DNA from: Oreohelix idahoensis
Taxonomy: Eukaryota > Mollusca > Gastropoda > Stylommatophora > Oreohelicidae
Assembly (NCBI GenBank): GCA_024509875.1
Contig: JAMPIV010018776.1
Coordinates: 564,001-628,000, forward strand
DNA length: 64,000 bases
Reading direction: 5' to 3'
How positions within the stretch are numbered: position 1 is the first letter of the stretch; every line of letters begins with the position of its first letter. A model generated the notes under the pieces. That model was not told the origin of the DNA and made no database searches. It saw only the letters and a program-made list of their open reading frames with translations. Shown one piece after another: positions 8,932 to 20,920 of this stretch. The translations under genes were made by a program, and so were the position numbers.

Positions 8932-11309
8932 TGTGGTGAAGTGGGATGTTATAAATACTTATAGGGAACTTAGTGTACTGACTGAGATCAGCTGTGAAGG
9001 TATCTATATCTATTAAGAGTAGTGTATTATAGATAACCTTACTTGCTACCACATATCTATATATCTCAGTCAGAATTATTCTGGAATAGTGTGATGCTAC
9101 GTTATGTGTCTAGGGTATGTGTATGATGAAGTGTAAGTCACAACAACAGACAGATAAACAATTTAATTTAATCCACTACTCTTGACAACACTGTGACACT
9201 CACATACATATAACACTCTACAAAGATATCTTAAAAGAGTCACTGATAAACTTTCAAATAACAATATGTATTCATTACTGGCATGAATGAATATGTGTCC
9301 TGATTCAACTACAAGGGAACCAGGAATCACAATCAATTTAAATTACAAGTTATGTACAGAATGTATTTAATATGAATATTGTAGTGACATATATTATTAC
9401 AAATGTTCTATGTGTGTCAGTTGTGTAGTAGTAAAATGAGGTAATACTGGTTTTGTTTTGTTCAAGCTCTGTTGGTATTTGTCATCATGACTTCAATAGT
9501 TTGTCTTTAGGGACTAGTATTGGAGATGTTCTCAGTTCCTGATATTAAGACAATTAATTTCCCCTCTTAATATTATTTTTACTAAGTCATTTCAAGATGA
9601 GGGGACATAATGTTGAGCTCAGCTGGCCAAGTTAGCTTATCTGGCGTGATGGCGGCAGGAAAGGACTCCTCTGCTCGAATTCTCCTCTGGGCTCTGGAGA
9701 CACCTCACTGATAGCTAAAAGGACCAAGGAGTATGCTGTCCGACACTGGATTCAGCAAAGCTCTGACCAGGTGCTGCTCAGTACCATCAAGACCACTGTC
9801 CCTGAAATCAAGAAGGATGTACCTTCTACTTCATAACTAACTTAAACTCTCCTGTTACATTGATCACAACACAGCACAAACATTGAGTTCAGAGCATTAG
9901 GCCAACTGTCAGCTTCATTTGAAATACTTTATTCCAGTATTACCCTTCTTAATGGTTACCACGCCTCTGCACTTCCAGCATTATTTCTTTCTAGTCAATC
10001 ATCCAGGTGTCAGTGTACTGTTTGGCCATTCCATGCCGTTTTACTTCTGTCCGACACCCTCTGTTCAGGCTGGAGCATTACAGGCTTTACCTCACGTTGG
10101 CCACTGAACTACACATATATATACAGGCATAAATCAACAATTCACATTCAATTTTCATTAAAAGATATTGAATGGTTCAAGCTTACCACAATTCATACGA
10201 ATAAACACAGATACGTTGATTAGCAATGAATTCTGGCACAAACTGGCACAAATTCCCATCTGCTTATCTTCCAGGCTTTTATTTAGCCAAATATATGCTG
10301 GCTTCAACGCACTGATGCTTTATCAAGCTATTTTAAACAAGTGGTTTCGAACTAACGCTCCCAAGTGTGTATATCAGCGAGTCTGACCAATGAGCCCCGT
10401 TTCGACAAGTGTTTGAAAAAATGTTACCTTTCCCCGTTTCCCCTAACAACCAAGATAGTATTTATAGCCCGACCAATCGTGGTTAGGCTTTCATTTGTTG
10501 CGCTCCAATCAATTTGGAGTTTACATGGTAGGCTATTTCTGTAACGTAAATTTTTTTCAAACACGTTAAAAAAAAATCTTATGAGCAGAAATGATTCCAT
10601 GCTGTCAGGCATCCTCAATATTTTATTTTGGGTATAATTTATTAATTCCTGGACTATTTGCGTAACGTTTTACATATTATTTGTCAGCAAGCCCTAAGGA
10701 ACCCAAAAATACAAATTTAAAGGAGCTACGTGGCTGCGTTCAAAATATGCAATTTCTTCTACCTCCTGTTTCGAAGATATGCTGTCTGGGTACTGTTATG
10801 TTCTCAACCGTAAACCCATCTAATGTTATCTTTTCTAATAAGAGTTTTTTATGATTTATAAACCTAACTCTGGGAAAGGGTAGTGTATTTTATCACTGTC
10901 CGTCTGAAAAAAATATTAGTGCATGTAGACTTACACGCGTGATGCATGCGTTCCTGATTTCCAGCCCTCCCCTCTCTCTTTATCCTTTTGTCCATCTGTT
11001 CGTTCGTTTTGGTAACGCAGTATAATTAATGTTAGGATTAATTTAGGTCATTACGCAGTACGTCTCAATGTTTTTCTTAGAAATGCAGCACACGTTTCAT
11101 TGAAGAAGGCGGGTAATAATACAGTAAGCTTTTATATCAACGTGAAAGCGTTACAATTTGCAGACGAAGCAGAAAACAAGGGGGATTTCGAGTACATTCT
11201 TTGTGACAGCACTGTTATTTTACCATTGCTCTTCTCTTTATTAATTTTATTTGTTAGGCTTCATATTTACCTAATAATTTATATATGTGGATTAGAATAT
11301 TTCATGACA
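8932..11309 (-). repeat. 5' LTR of copy B
   Basis: 2378 bp, nearly identical to 2378-4756; begins TGTCATGA and ends CACCACA on the minus strand. A few substitutions and single-base indels separate the two, pointing to a fairly recent insertion. Confidence 0.9.
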
Positions 11310-12616
11310 GATATGCTACACTGAGGCACAATTGATGTAATCATCACTCATCACTGCTCCCGTCAGAGTCTGGGGTCACCTCTGCTGTCGGGTTTTCCGC
11401 ACGACTAGCAAGAAACAATCACTTGCTGTAGTGGTTCATGAATATACTCTTTTCATATGTTAAGGTTGCCAGCCTCAGTTATAACCAATAAGCAAGAAAT
11501 ATGTCAAATTTCACATTTGTAAATAATTTGTTTACACTTACCCCGCAATTTTTGGAATACACAATCTCCTTGCACAGATTTAGACTGGACACAGCTCTGT
11601 ATTAGATGCTTCGAATCACTTAGGTCTGGAAATTAGAGTTAATTCCTCTGATGGCGCGTGTTCTGCGAAATCATTGGCCTGGGAAGACTTTTGTTTAATT
11701 CATCTATGACTTGGTCTGGGAAATTATAGTTAATTCCTCTGATGGCGGGTGTTCTGTGAAATCACTGGGCCTGAGAAAACTTCTGTTTAATTCTTCTATG
11801 ACTTGTGATCAAATTCCTAGGTTCCTGTCTTGGTAATTGAAGTCCTGGTCCTTTTAAGTTTACAGTCTTGTATTAATAATGCGGGTTTACTTGTAAAAGC
11901 CAAAGTTGCCCAATACTCGATCTGTCACTGTTAATAATGGAATTCTAGGTCCGATCCTTCTCTTTCTGGCTTTCTGGGAGTTGCTCGTTTGAAGTTGCGA
12001 AGCTGTCTGTTCTCTGTCTCTGAGTTCACTAGATTATATCTCTCATTCTCAGTTCAAATCACAGATTGTGTTTCCGCCGAATATTCCAATAGATCCCATT
12101 GCATATTCCGGCTGTCACTTCAAACCAATCAAATCTCTCTAGCACTACGTGGGTTGGGGTGTTTCATTTAAAATATCCCTTCGTGTGTTTTAAAATATTA
12201 ATTTTAATATTCTACGCGTGACCTCTGTCTAATCATGCGGTAATATTTCTGGTGACATCTTGTGCACAACTCATAAACACCATCTGTGAACTCATTTGAT
12301 GTCCAGATGCTACCTATCGCCAATATTGTCTCTCGACAGATTATCGTGATAATCACACACAGGGATGGTCCCGTGAAACGATAAACGCATCTACCACCTG
12401 TGTAATCTGCCAGACAAACAGACACGGTCGTCGGCAATCCAGACAGACAATCTTGGCTACCTATTTATCCTCGTACGAGACCATATTGTGTTAAACGAGG
12501 ATCGTCTCCTATCAAAGGTGGCCGGCGACTGAGTCGATTGATAACCGTATTATCGCTGACCGGTGTAATTACCTGGCGGAACGTAAATACTTCTGAGGAG
12601 TGGTAAACAAGATAAA
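11310..12616. repeat. Degenerate dispersed repeat, no gene
   Basis: No coding region seen. A motif near 11431-11485 (GGTTCATGAA ... GAGG/AAGGTTGCCAGCCTC) recurs at 16790-16850 and, more loosely, at 26863-26915, so at least part of this stretch belongs to the old repeat family found at 15700-17400. Two near-copies of a ~100-bp stretch (around 11620-11700 and 11711-11800, both with TAATTCCTCTGATGGCG) lie in tandem. Confidence 0.5.
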
Positions 12617-12690
12617 GACAGTCCCATAGCAGATACTTCCGTAGGGGAGTGGAGTGTTAGAGACTTCACCCGACTAGATTCAGCATAGAG
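12617..12690 (-). repeat. SINE family II fragment
   Basis: The stretch around AGTCCCATAGCAGATACTTCCGTAGGGGAGTG... matches pieces at 13553-13587/14186-14310 and 58574-58770. It is the tRNA-distal end of the SINE described at 58574. Confidence 0.5.
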
Positions 12691-12781
12691 AGTAAAATAA
12701 TGAATGAAAGGGCATTAAAATTATGCCAAATCAAAGCGATTGAAGAGAAAATGAAGAGAAGAAATGATACTGCCGTAGTGG

Positions 12782-12966
12782 CTAAAGGTGTGAGAGAGCC
12801 ACCAAAATAACACGTACAGACGTTTCGTCACACTCCCATTCTGCAAACATCGCCAACCATCGTAACTGGGACTGTTCCATCCACGTCTGCAGGGGCTGGG
12901 TTTTGAGGCCATGACGTATCGTCAGGTTGCCGACCATGTCTCTTCTTGTTACTTCAACGTTCGAAA
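12782..12966 (-). pseudogene. Fragment of RTE-like LINE (C-terminal region of the ORF)
   Basis: The minus strand encodes VEVTRRDMVGNLTIRHG followed by a QLRWLAMFAEW segment, matching the end of the LINE ORF at 21120-21265 (VEVTRRDMVRNQTIHQG). Only about 185 bp survive, with a frameshift near the end. Confidence 0.7.
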
Positions 12967-13552
12967 TCCTATTGTTATTATTACTGACTGTGTGAGTGGG
13001 TGTATTTGTGTTTACCAGGATCAAAGCGGAAACACCAAAAATGACACAGTAAATAACCAACACGCAGACTGTAATGGATGTCTAAAACAGTTACAATTAA
13101 TGCCAGGAACCTTTCACAGTATGTTGTTCCCCTCCAAGAAACTGCACAAGTGATTCGTTATATGATCGACTTGAGTGGAGAGTTTTATGCAAGAATGTTA
13201 GATCTTCAGTTCTGTTTATAAGAATTATTTTTGTTCCTGTCCCTTTAAAAAATTCTTTTGTATGAACTTATATTTTTTCCCATTCAAAACTGATTTTTGG
13301 TTTCTTTCGTTTATTTGTATCTAGAAATGTCAAGAAAGTACGAAATATAATAGAAAGTGGAATGATGGCGTGTCAATATGAAGACACACCACGAGAAGAG
13401 AGTACCAACAGAGCCTGCAGCAACTTCTTAGTTAAGCTCAGAGATAAAACAAGTATTATGTGGAAAAAATACATTGATTTACTGACCACATGGCGTCAGA
13501 TGCAATTGAAAATACAGCTGATTCTACATAGAGACCTTTTTTTTTCTTAGAC
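12967..13552. other. Non-coding stretch, nothing recognised
   Basis: AT-rich sequence with only short open frames and no repeat partner in the window that I could see. Confidence 0.4.
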
Positions 13553-13587
13553 CCATTGCAGATACTGCCGTAGGGAAGTAAAATATA

Positions 13588-14185
13588 CTAATGGACAAAA
13601 GTTAAGGGCCGCCATTCAGTTTAGACAAGGTTTATATAATTCTTCCTGAGCAGGGTCGATTTTCCAAATGTCCGGTAGCTTGAAATCTCTCAAGAAGTCT
13701 CTGAATGGTAGAGTGGGACACTGCTAAACGTCTTGCAACATGACGAACAGATTGACCATCCTGAATCCATGCCATGGCTCGACCACGGTCTATAGTGCTG
13801 AGACTTCTCCTTGGTGGCATGGCTAATGCAGTGATCATTTCGACCACTTGTCATACTGATTTATTGCATACCAACGGTGAACACTCTTTACCGATGAACA
13901 TTTTCCACGTGCATTCAAATTCAACTCACTTTTTTACCTTTTGAACTAGTGGGCCGTGTTGCAAAAACCACGAGTTTTTGCAGCAACAATGGCAATTTTC
14001 ACGTGCGGGTTAAAGTGACCCAGTTTTTTCACATTTAAAAAAAAATTAACCTAGTGCACACAGAAATTTATACACATTTCTCTGAGCTCAGTTTTAATGA
14101 CATTTTCACTTGTCTTTACAGTTTGCCAATCAATTATATAAACTTTGTCTAAACTGAATGGCGGCCCTTAACTTTTGTCCAGTAG
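13588..14185. mobile_element. Internally deleted Tc1/mariner-type element (598 bp)
   Basis: Terminal inverted repeats of about 55 bp: left starts CTAATGGACAAAAGTTAAGG, right ends with the complement CCTTAACTTTTGTCCAGTAG. It is flanked by TA on both sides (13586-13587 and 14186-14187), the expected target duplication. It holds only the N-terminal DNA-binding part of a transposase (13632-13847, minus), so it depends on an outside enzyme. Confidence 0.88.
13632..13847 (-). pseudogene. Tc1-like transposase N-terminus (helix-turn-helix) remnant, 71 aa
   Basis: Contains the paired-like helix-turn-helix of Tc1 transposases: RGRAMAWIQDGQSVRHVARR followed by LAVSHSTIQRLLERF and GHLENRPCSGR, the last being the GRP-type linker. 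Catalytic DDE parts are absent because the element is internally deleted. Confidence 0.82.
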
Positions 14186-14310
14186 TATATTAGAGACTTC
14201 ACTCTAACCACGTTCAGCATCGATAGTGGGGTGACTAGTTCCCTTCCTCGCTGCCTTTTCCTTCCCTAACTCAAGAGCAGATTCAGGTACCCATTTACAC
14301 CTGGCTGAAA

Positions 14311-15139
14311 AAAAAGAATAAAATGGCTGCGTGAGAAGGTATTAAGTATATTCAGTCCTGAGATAGATCGCAAACTTTTGGAGCATAAAACTATTATTTG
14401 ACTGCATTCTCTCTCACTTAAACGTAGCGTTCTTACACTGGTCTTCGTTATCCCCTCCTTGTTCACTATATATTTTTTTCTATTGTAAATTTTTGCAATT
14501 GCTTTTCAAGTAGTTGCATTGTCTGATGGTCACCAAACAGACTTTGATATCGTGTATATGCCGTGACAGAAAAGAACAAGAAAACAAATCCAGCATTCAC
14601 TCCCTAAATACAAATTCATGCAATTCTTTCCGTTACTTGCACATTTTTTTCCAGCTTCTTGGTTCTTAAGCGTGCTTCTGCTTGTAGTTCTTTCTTTGTT
14701 TCTTTCTCTCTGTTTTTCTTTTCTTTAATTCCGTATATATTAAACGCTTTTTTTTTCAGCGGAAAAACAACAACATTGGCTGACATAAAACAGCTGAACC
14801 ATAAAGTAAGAACATAGCATAGCGGATATAATTGAAAGTAGAGTATGTACTAAACAGAAAAACATTTCTCAGACCAAAGGATGTGACTATGAGCGACTTA
14901 TGGCTTGACCTGCCAGATGTAAAGAAGAAACTGTAGAGAAACGATCGCTTATGAAGAGAAATAAAGAATTTGATGCGTTGTATACTGCATGCAAGCCTCA
15001 TCATTTAAAACAAATTACCACGGAAAACACCGCTGCAAAAGTGTGTGAATGCTAGGTGCAGGCTTCCTGGGTGGACAAGTTACAGTGATGGCTTTAGGTT
15101 CGTGAGGAGGGCGAAGGACAATGATGCTGCCGCTGATGA
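14311..15139. other. Non-coding stretch, nothing recognised
   Basis: AT-rich, low-complexity pyrimidine tracts around 14690-14760; no gene or repeat partner seen. Confidence 0.4.
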
Positions 15140-15247
15140 TGATATTGCATACAGCGATAAATTTTAACCTTAAGCTGATGGTGTGGGATAGGAAGACTTG
15201 GCATGAGTTTGTTCAAGACCTATGCTCCTTCGGGAGTTGACAGGTGA
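15140..15247 (+). pseudogene. 3' end of an RTE-like LINE
   Basis: Reads WDRKTWHEFVQDLCSFGS and then a stop at the plus strand. The same C-terminal signature (WHxFVxGLCSLGS stop) ends LINE 3 on the minus strand at 56810-56860. A simple-repeat tail follows directly (GAA array). Confidence 0.65.
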
Positions 15248-15403
15248 AAGAAGAAGAAGAAGAAAAAAAAAGAAGAAGAAGAACATAGCAAGAAAAAGAA
15301 GAAGAACAGCGAAGAAGAAAGAACAGCGAAGAAGAAGAAGAAGAAGAAGAAGAAGAAGAAGAAGAAGAAGAAGAAGAAGAAGAAGAAGAAGAAGAAAGAA
15401 TAA
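15248..15403 (+). repeat. (GAA)n microsatellite
   Basis: Mostly GAA units with short interruptions. Long open frames read poly-Arg/Lys/Glu or poly-Ser only because of the triplet repeat. It begins exactly at the LINE 3' end, so it probably grew from the LINE tail. Confidence 0.9.
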
Positions 15404-15699
15404 TAATAAGAAGGAGAAGTAAAAGGAGCAATAATGTTAAGGACTCAGAACGTTTCAATAAAAATAAAGTAAATTAATATACTATAAAGGTTTGAAAGCG
15501 AAAGACAATTGCAATGTCCACTTTTGTTCCCACCAACTGCATGAGCTGCAGCCGAAGGAATTAAAGGTATGTAGAGATGCCAGGCAGTTTCTGCGTCTAG
15601 CTTCCCCCACCCCCCGACTACTCATTACTTCTTTCTGTAACGCTCCGTCGTGTTCCCTGGTGTCTTTGAGAAGACAAAGAAAATAACAACATCACTGGA

Positions 15700-17400
15700 C
15701 CTTTAGGCATGTCATAACATGTGACTGATATACTGTTTTGCACACGGGCGTCAACCTCATCATGTAAAACAGACTGCAAACAAACCGTAAACAATTAATC
15801 TGCATTTTTGCATGCATCATCAATACTAAGAGGATATGAACACTGTGACGGTATTGCCTCCCCTGCTTTGCAGTAGTAGTCCAACAGTGGCCAAAACTCA
15901 AGAGTATCTAATATGGGCGTTCAAAGGTGTCTACCTTCGCACAAGATTACTCTTGGCAGATATGTAGATAGAAGGGTAATGCCACTTCTATTACAAAGGT
16001 GATTCACAAGCTATTCAGATAAGCGAAAACAATGCTGCATTTGGCTGAGCACGTTAATTCTAGAATCTGCCGACAACTTTTGTGAAGGATTAAGCAATGG
16101 TTTATGTAAGCTCGTTTAAGCCCCCACCTCTTATTAACTCAGGAGAATTCTTATTATTCTGGTATAGATCAGTTTAAAGTGTGTTTAGTACACTGACTGA
16201 GACAAACATGAGTACATTTAGAAATGATTAAATCGAAATTAAATTTGTATAATTACAAATAACAAAATTTAATAATCACTTTAGGTTTAACAATTAAAAC
16301 AATTAAATAGTTATTGATCAAGAAAAAGTTATCATCACGGTTGTATTGCCCCACTTATTTCTATTTCACCATCCCATTTAACTCAGAATTACTCTCGATG
16401 AGTATTAAACTTAAACTCTCGAGAGAAACCTTTCTTTACATTTAAATTGAACAGTTATATATTTATTTATTTTACATTTAAATGAAAAGGTTAATAATAC
16501 AGATAGAATATGTTTACATTTACATTTCCACTATTTGAAAAGTGTTCACGATATAAATTGAATATGTTTTCATTTATATTTACACAGATTAAAAAGTTTG
16601 AAACTTCTGTTAATTTTAAAGTAATTATGTTTTCGTTTACATTTACACTGATTGAAAATGTAGATATTATACTTAGAATGTACATCATTTCTTTCATCTT
16701 TCCCTCCCTGCTCCATATGGAACCTGGGACTATTTATGCGTTTAGTTCTCTTTAAGAAACTTGCAATAAAGCAGTCACCAGTCCCTTGCAGTGATGGTTC
16801 ATGAAATCATCATTCTATATGCTGAGGTTTCCAGCCTCAAATGACTTGGACATTCCTAGCTCTTTTCACTTATTAAAATTCACATGGTAATATATACATA
16901 TGTTAGTTCACATGTTAGTAATGAAATATAGAATGTAAAATCACAACTTATGCCAATCTTGGCTCACAGACGTTAGTGCTCAGATGAATAAGTTAAGGCA
17001 CTGGGTTAAGCCTCTTACACGTGTATTTGGGGTCGTTAATTTAGCACTAAAACTCCCTCTTTGACTTGTGTGTTCAGTTTCCTCAGAGTCCGGTTCCTTA
17101 TAAAAATGGATGTCCTGGGCTGTATTAAGTTTTACAAGGTGTTCCAATAAAAGTCCGGTCTGATAAATGAAAATCCTGAATTTTCTTCTGGCAAGTCTGA
17201 TTGTTCTTGGTAAGCGACTCCTCAGAGTAAATTTTCACAGTGAAGGAACACTGAACAAACGTCAGGTTATATTCACGGTCCTACCCCGCTCTGAATGTTA
17301 TGGAACTCAAATGATCAGCCAATCCGATTTGAATATTTTTCATGACTGTAGCGAGAGGAAAGATATAATGATGGGGATATTATCCTGGACAAATAGATGT
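15700..17400 (+). repeat. Dispersed repeat family R, copy X
   Basis: Matches copy Y in four blocks: 15855-16050 with 30560-30790, 16051-16345 with 31792-32075, 16370-16560 with 32405-32616, and 16590-17320 with 34230-34680. The left part carries the family word GCAGTAGTAGTCCAACAGTGGCC (15880s). No coding frame. Copy X preserves the empty insertion sites of the solo LTR and the hAT element that interrupt copy Y. Confidence 0.75.
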
Positions 17401-17891
<491 letters not shown>

Positions 17892-17900
17892 CATTTACAG

Positions 17901-18187
17901 GGAGCCGCGCTGGTGTAATGGCTACAACGCTGTACTGGCGACCAGGTGTTCATGGTTCAAACCCGGGCGTCGGCGTTTGAAGAAATGTTTACGACCGGAA
18001 ATTTGACTGAATAATCTGAACGGCTCCTGCACATAAATCCCGTGTGGATGGGAAGGAGCGAAGCTCCTGACCGGGTTGGAAGGAAAGTCCACTGACCCCC
18101 CAGCCTCGCAATGACATGTCATTGGGCCAAAAGGGCTAGAAAGCTCGAGTGCCGCTGGTTGTAGAAAAAAAAAAAAAAAAAAAAAAA
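17901..18187 (+). mobile_element. tRNA-derived SINE (family I), full length with target duplication
   Basis: Starts GGAGCCGCGCTGGTGTAATG with a pol III A box (TGGTGTAATGG, 17911-17921) and a B box (GGTTCAAACC, 17954-17963), as in a tRNA. A unique body follows, then a 21-base A tail. The 12-bp target duplication ACACATTTACAG flanks it exactly at 17889-17900 and 18188-18199. It would be transcribed by RNA polymerase III and mobilised by a LINE. Confidence 0.92.
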
Positions 18188-18199
18188 CACACATTTACA

Positions 18200-18850
18200 G
18201 TTAATTTCTAAAACTAATAAAGTTCAATTTCACTGTTTTCTTGCTTCCTGATGGAATCTGTCTTTACTTTTGTGCTTTCTTGAATAGATGAATATAAATG
18301 TTACTATATGATTCATATGACTGTCAAATGTCTTCTATATACACCACAGTTCTTCAGCATTACATAGTCTATTCGTAGGTTGGTTAATTTGGTGTTGTTT
18401 GAAAATTAATAGTAGCCCAACACTGAGCTACTTATCTGAAACAAAGTCCTTCCTAGGCCTCGTACAGCAGTATGATTGGATGGAACCCACCACTGCGAGT
18501 CCTCCACTTGTCAAGATGACATAGTTAATACTGGCAAAAGCTCTGACAAACTTGAGCATCTAGTTGCTGACTTGGTCACTAGAGATTGTGTACGACACTC
18601 AGGGCAGGATATAACCTGAAACAATATATACAACCTATGTAGTATCGCTCATTGTCTCCTTAGCCAGACAGAAGGTAGTATGAGACAGTTCAGACAAGCT
18701 GTGGTAAGTCACAAGAGACATAGTAAGTCATGAATAATACAATTCGTTCAAGTTCTAGCACCATAATTCAATAATTCCCTTGTTACAGTATTGTCCATGA
18801 TTTGTTTCAATAAAATCATATAGGCCTTATGGTAATCATTGTGTCATATA
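18200..18850. other. Non-coding stretch, nothing recognised
   Basis: No gene, RNA or repeat partner recognised. Confidence 0.4.
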
Positions 18851-18899
18851 TCAAATAATACAGAAAATCAATCTGTTATAGTCATTCCTTCCTCCGTTT

Positions 18900-19135
18900 G
18901 GATAGTCCTTTCCAGCAAGCATAATATCTTTAAAACGCTTTCCACAACCAGTAAATAAATAAACAAACAACACACAAAGGTATGTTATCAGGCACTCAGT
19001 GAGAAAATAAAGAAGATGCAGACCAGACAACAGAAAAATAATCAAGAAGTGATAGGCTGACCGGGAATCGAACCAGGACCTTCCGAACGGCACCCACCGC
19101 CTAGCCACGAGAGCGAATCGCCACTATCCACTCTG
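18900..19135 (-). mobile_element. tRNA-derived SINE head (another family), approximate ends
   Basis: The minus strand from about 19130 reads as a tRNA-like head: an A-box-like TGGCTAGGCGG and the B box GGTTCGATTCCC (plus 19063-19074). A non-tRNA body follows toward 18900. No clear tail or target duplication found. It is not a functional tRNA gene: the folded anticodon region does not look complete. Confidence 0.6.
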
Positions 19136-19889
19136 CCAGATAAGCATTACAACCAACTTGCTCAATCCATTCGTTCTACTTAATTCGTACACAATTAAAC
19201 TAAACTAAAACACTTCGGGTTTCCCTCCAGAAATAGCACAATGATTCTACACATGCTAATATTTCTTTAACACACATTGATAATATATTTACATATATAT
19301 ATTTAATTAACATCTCGCTTACCCTCAATCACAGACAGGCTTTTAACGGTTACACAGTCTGCTCACACTTCTGCAGATGGCAACGGAGTTGATATAACTG
19401 CTGTGCTCTGTATCTGTAGTTTGAATTAGGAGGCGAGTGTGTCTGTGTCATGCGTTCTCTCTCCTTTTATAATGGCCTCGCGGATGTACGTGGTGACAAC
19501 TGGACCAAGGTACGTTTTCATGCATCCAAAATCGTGTAGGCAAGGCAAGATGTGCCATTTTATCCTATAGTTTATCCGACTATTCACTGGAGCAGCCGGA
19601 AACATGGAAAAACACAACATGGTTCATGTTCCACTATCTTCTATTTATAATAACTTCGGTCTACAACACATCCAGTGAATCTATTGCTATCTGCCTAAAG
19701 CTAATGATCCCTATTATCGAATTGGGTCCTTCTTTATCTAGGTATTCTATGATTAGCTGCACAATGCCTTCCGAAATATCTTTAACATCTACACTTTTGT
19801 TTATTCATGTCTAGCGATCTTCTGACTCTATTTATACCAAGCTGGCTTTTCATTGGTCAGTTACATCTACGGGGTTTGTACGGTGATAA
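19136..19889. other. Non-coding stretch, possibly decayed family R repeat
   Basis: No gene seen. Some words resemble 11960-12130, but the alignment is weak. Confidence 0.3.
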
Positions 19890-20480
19890 TTTTTGAATGA
19901 AGCAGAGATATGAATCAGACTTCATTACAATGACTCATCTAGTGCAAAATTTCAAACATTACTTTTCTGAAAATGTGGCTGTAAACATCCGATTGTCATG
20001 TGTACGAACTCACAAACATGTCGTTAAACTCATACAACAACGTGTCAGATGTAACAGATTACTTTCTTACAAAATAATGTCGTGGACAGGAAATTATTAT
20101 ATCATACGTGTCCGTCCCAAATGTGTCGCACAGACGGGTAAACGTGTTATCTGTTGCCCGAGCAAACGAAAACCGACTACGAGCGAGTAATTTTATCACC
20201 CGGCCCAGCTTGAGAAAACAGAATCATGCGAAACTGAGCAAACCCACATTGGTCTTCACCTGCACTAATCTCAGTAAATCTGTGCCGCATCGAGTAAAAT
20301 GTGATTATCATCAGCGAGGAGTGTCAAATATCTGACCAAATCAAATAACTTCTACTTAGCAGACAATGAAAGAAAGAAAGGGTGACAAATAGAAAGCGCG
20401 CAATAACATCAGTACCGCAAATGTAACTGATTTCTGCCGTAGTGAAACAGAGATTAGGAAGAAGAAGAGGTTGCCCCAAT
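19890..20480 (+). repeat. Dispersed repeat family R, partial copy Z
   Basis: Aligns with 34660-35230 of copy Y over most of its length: a run of CATGTGT/ACACATG-rich words, then CAGTACCGCAAATGTA near 20410 against CAGTACTAAAAATGTA near 35150. Confidence 0.65.
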
Positions 20481-20920
20481 CCATTCTGGGACAAACACAT
20501 TCTCGCATATATCAATATATTGGAGAAAAAATATTTTCTTACTCACTTCTATAGCCCAACAACATATTAGAACGTGTGGCGAGATTGTCTCTCCTCCTCT
20601 GTAGCAGTGGTCCACTAATGGCCAAACTCTGAGTAAAAGGATGCGCGGTTTAAAAGGTATCAAACTTCGCTCAAGACTACTCTTGGCAGAGATGAAAATA
20701 GAAGAATGGTGCTTCTATTTATAGTGTCACGGGAATTTCACAGAACGGCAAGAATAACAACTGAGATCATCTGAGCTGTTATGAAATATTATTCTCCGCC
20801 CTTTTTGCGAGGAAAATTATTTACTCGTGTTTTTTTTTTAACCTGAGTCTTACCGGTGTAGACATAAAATTCACTCATAAGTGATTAATACAACTATAGA
20901 TTTATAGTTACATATAACTC

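Larger units (their letters stand above)
2378..11309 (-). mobile_element. Ty3-like LTR retrotransposon copy B, complete, integrase upstream of RT
   Basis: Order on the minus strand: LTR (11309-8932), primer site, leader, ORF1 (8740-6725: gag, zinc knuckle, integrase zinc-binding remnant, novel block), ORF2 (6752-4824: integrase C-terminal part, RT, RNase H), polypurine tract, LTR (4756-2378). Integrase parts before RT is the Ty1/copia-like order also known from Gmr1-like members of the Ty3/gypsy group; the RT and RNase H are of Ty3 type. Both ORFs are uninterrupted. Protease and the integrase catalytic core are not visible, so the element is probably non-autonomous. No target duplication can be tested at the left because LTR 2378-4756 runs straight into copy A. 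Confidence 0.88.
13553..14310 (-). repeat. SINE family II copy split by a Tc1-like element
   Basis: Flanks 13553-13587 and 14186-14310 read as one repeat once the Tc1 element is removed; they match 58574-58690 (TTAGAGACTTCACTC, GTTCCCTTCCTCG, TACACCTGG and similar words). The tRNA-like head is missing. Confidence 0.6.

Noticed and set aside
15213..15458. Open frames rich in Ser or in Arg/Lys on both strands
   Set aside because: Direct result of the (GAA)n triplet repeat.
19055..19130. Genuine tRNA gene
   Set aside because: A and B boxes are present but the sequence continues into a SINE-like body and no full cloverleaf is evident; same reasoning for 17901 and 58721.
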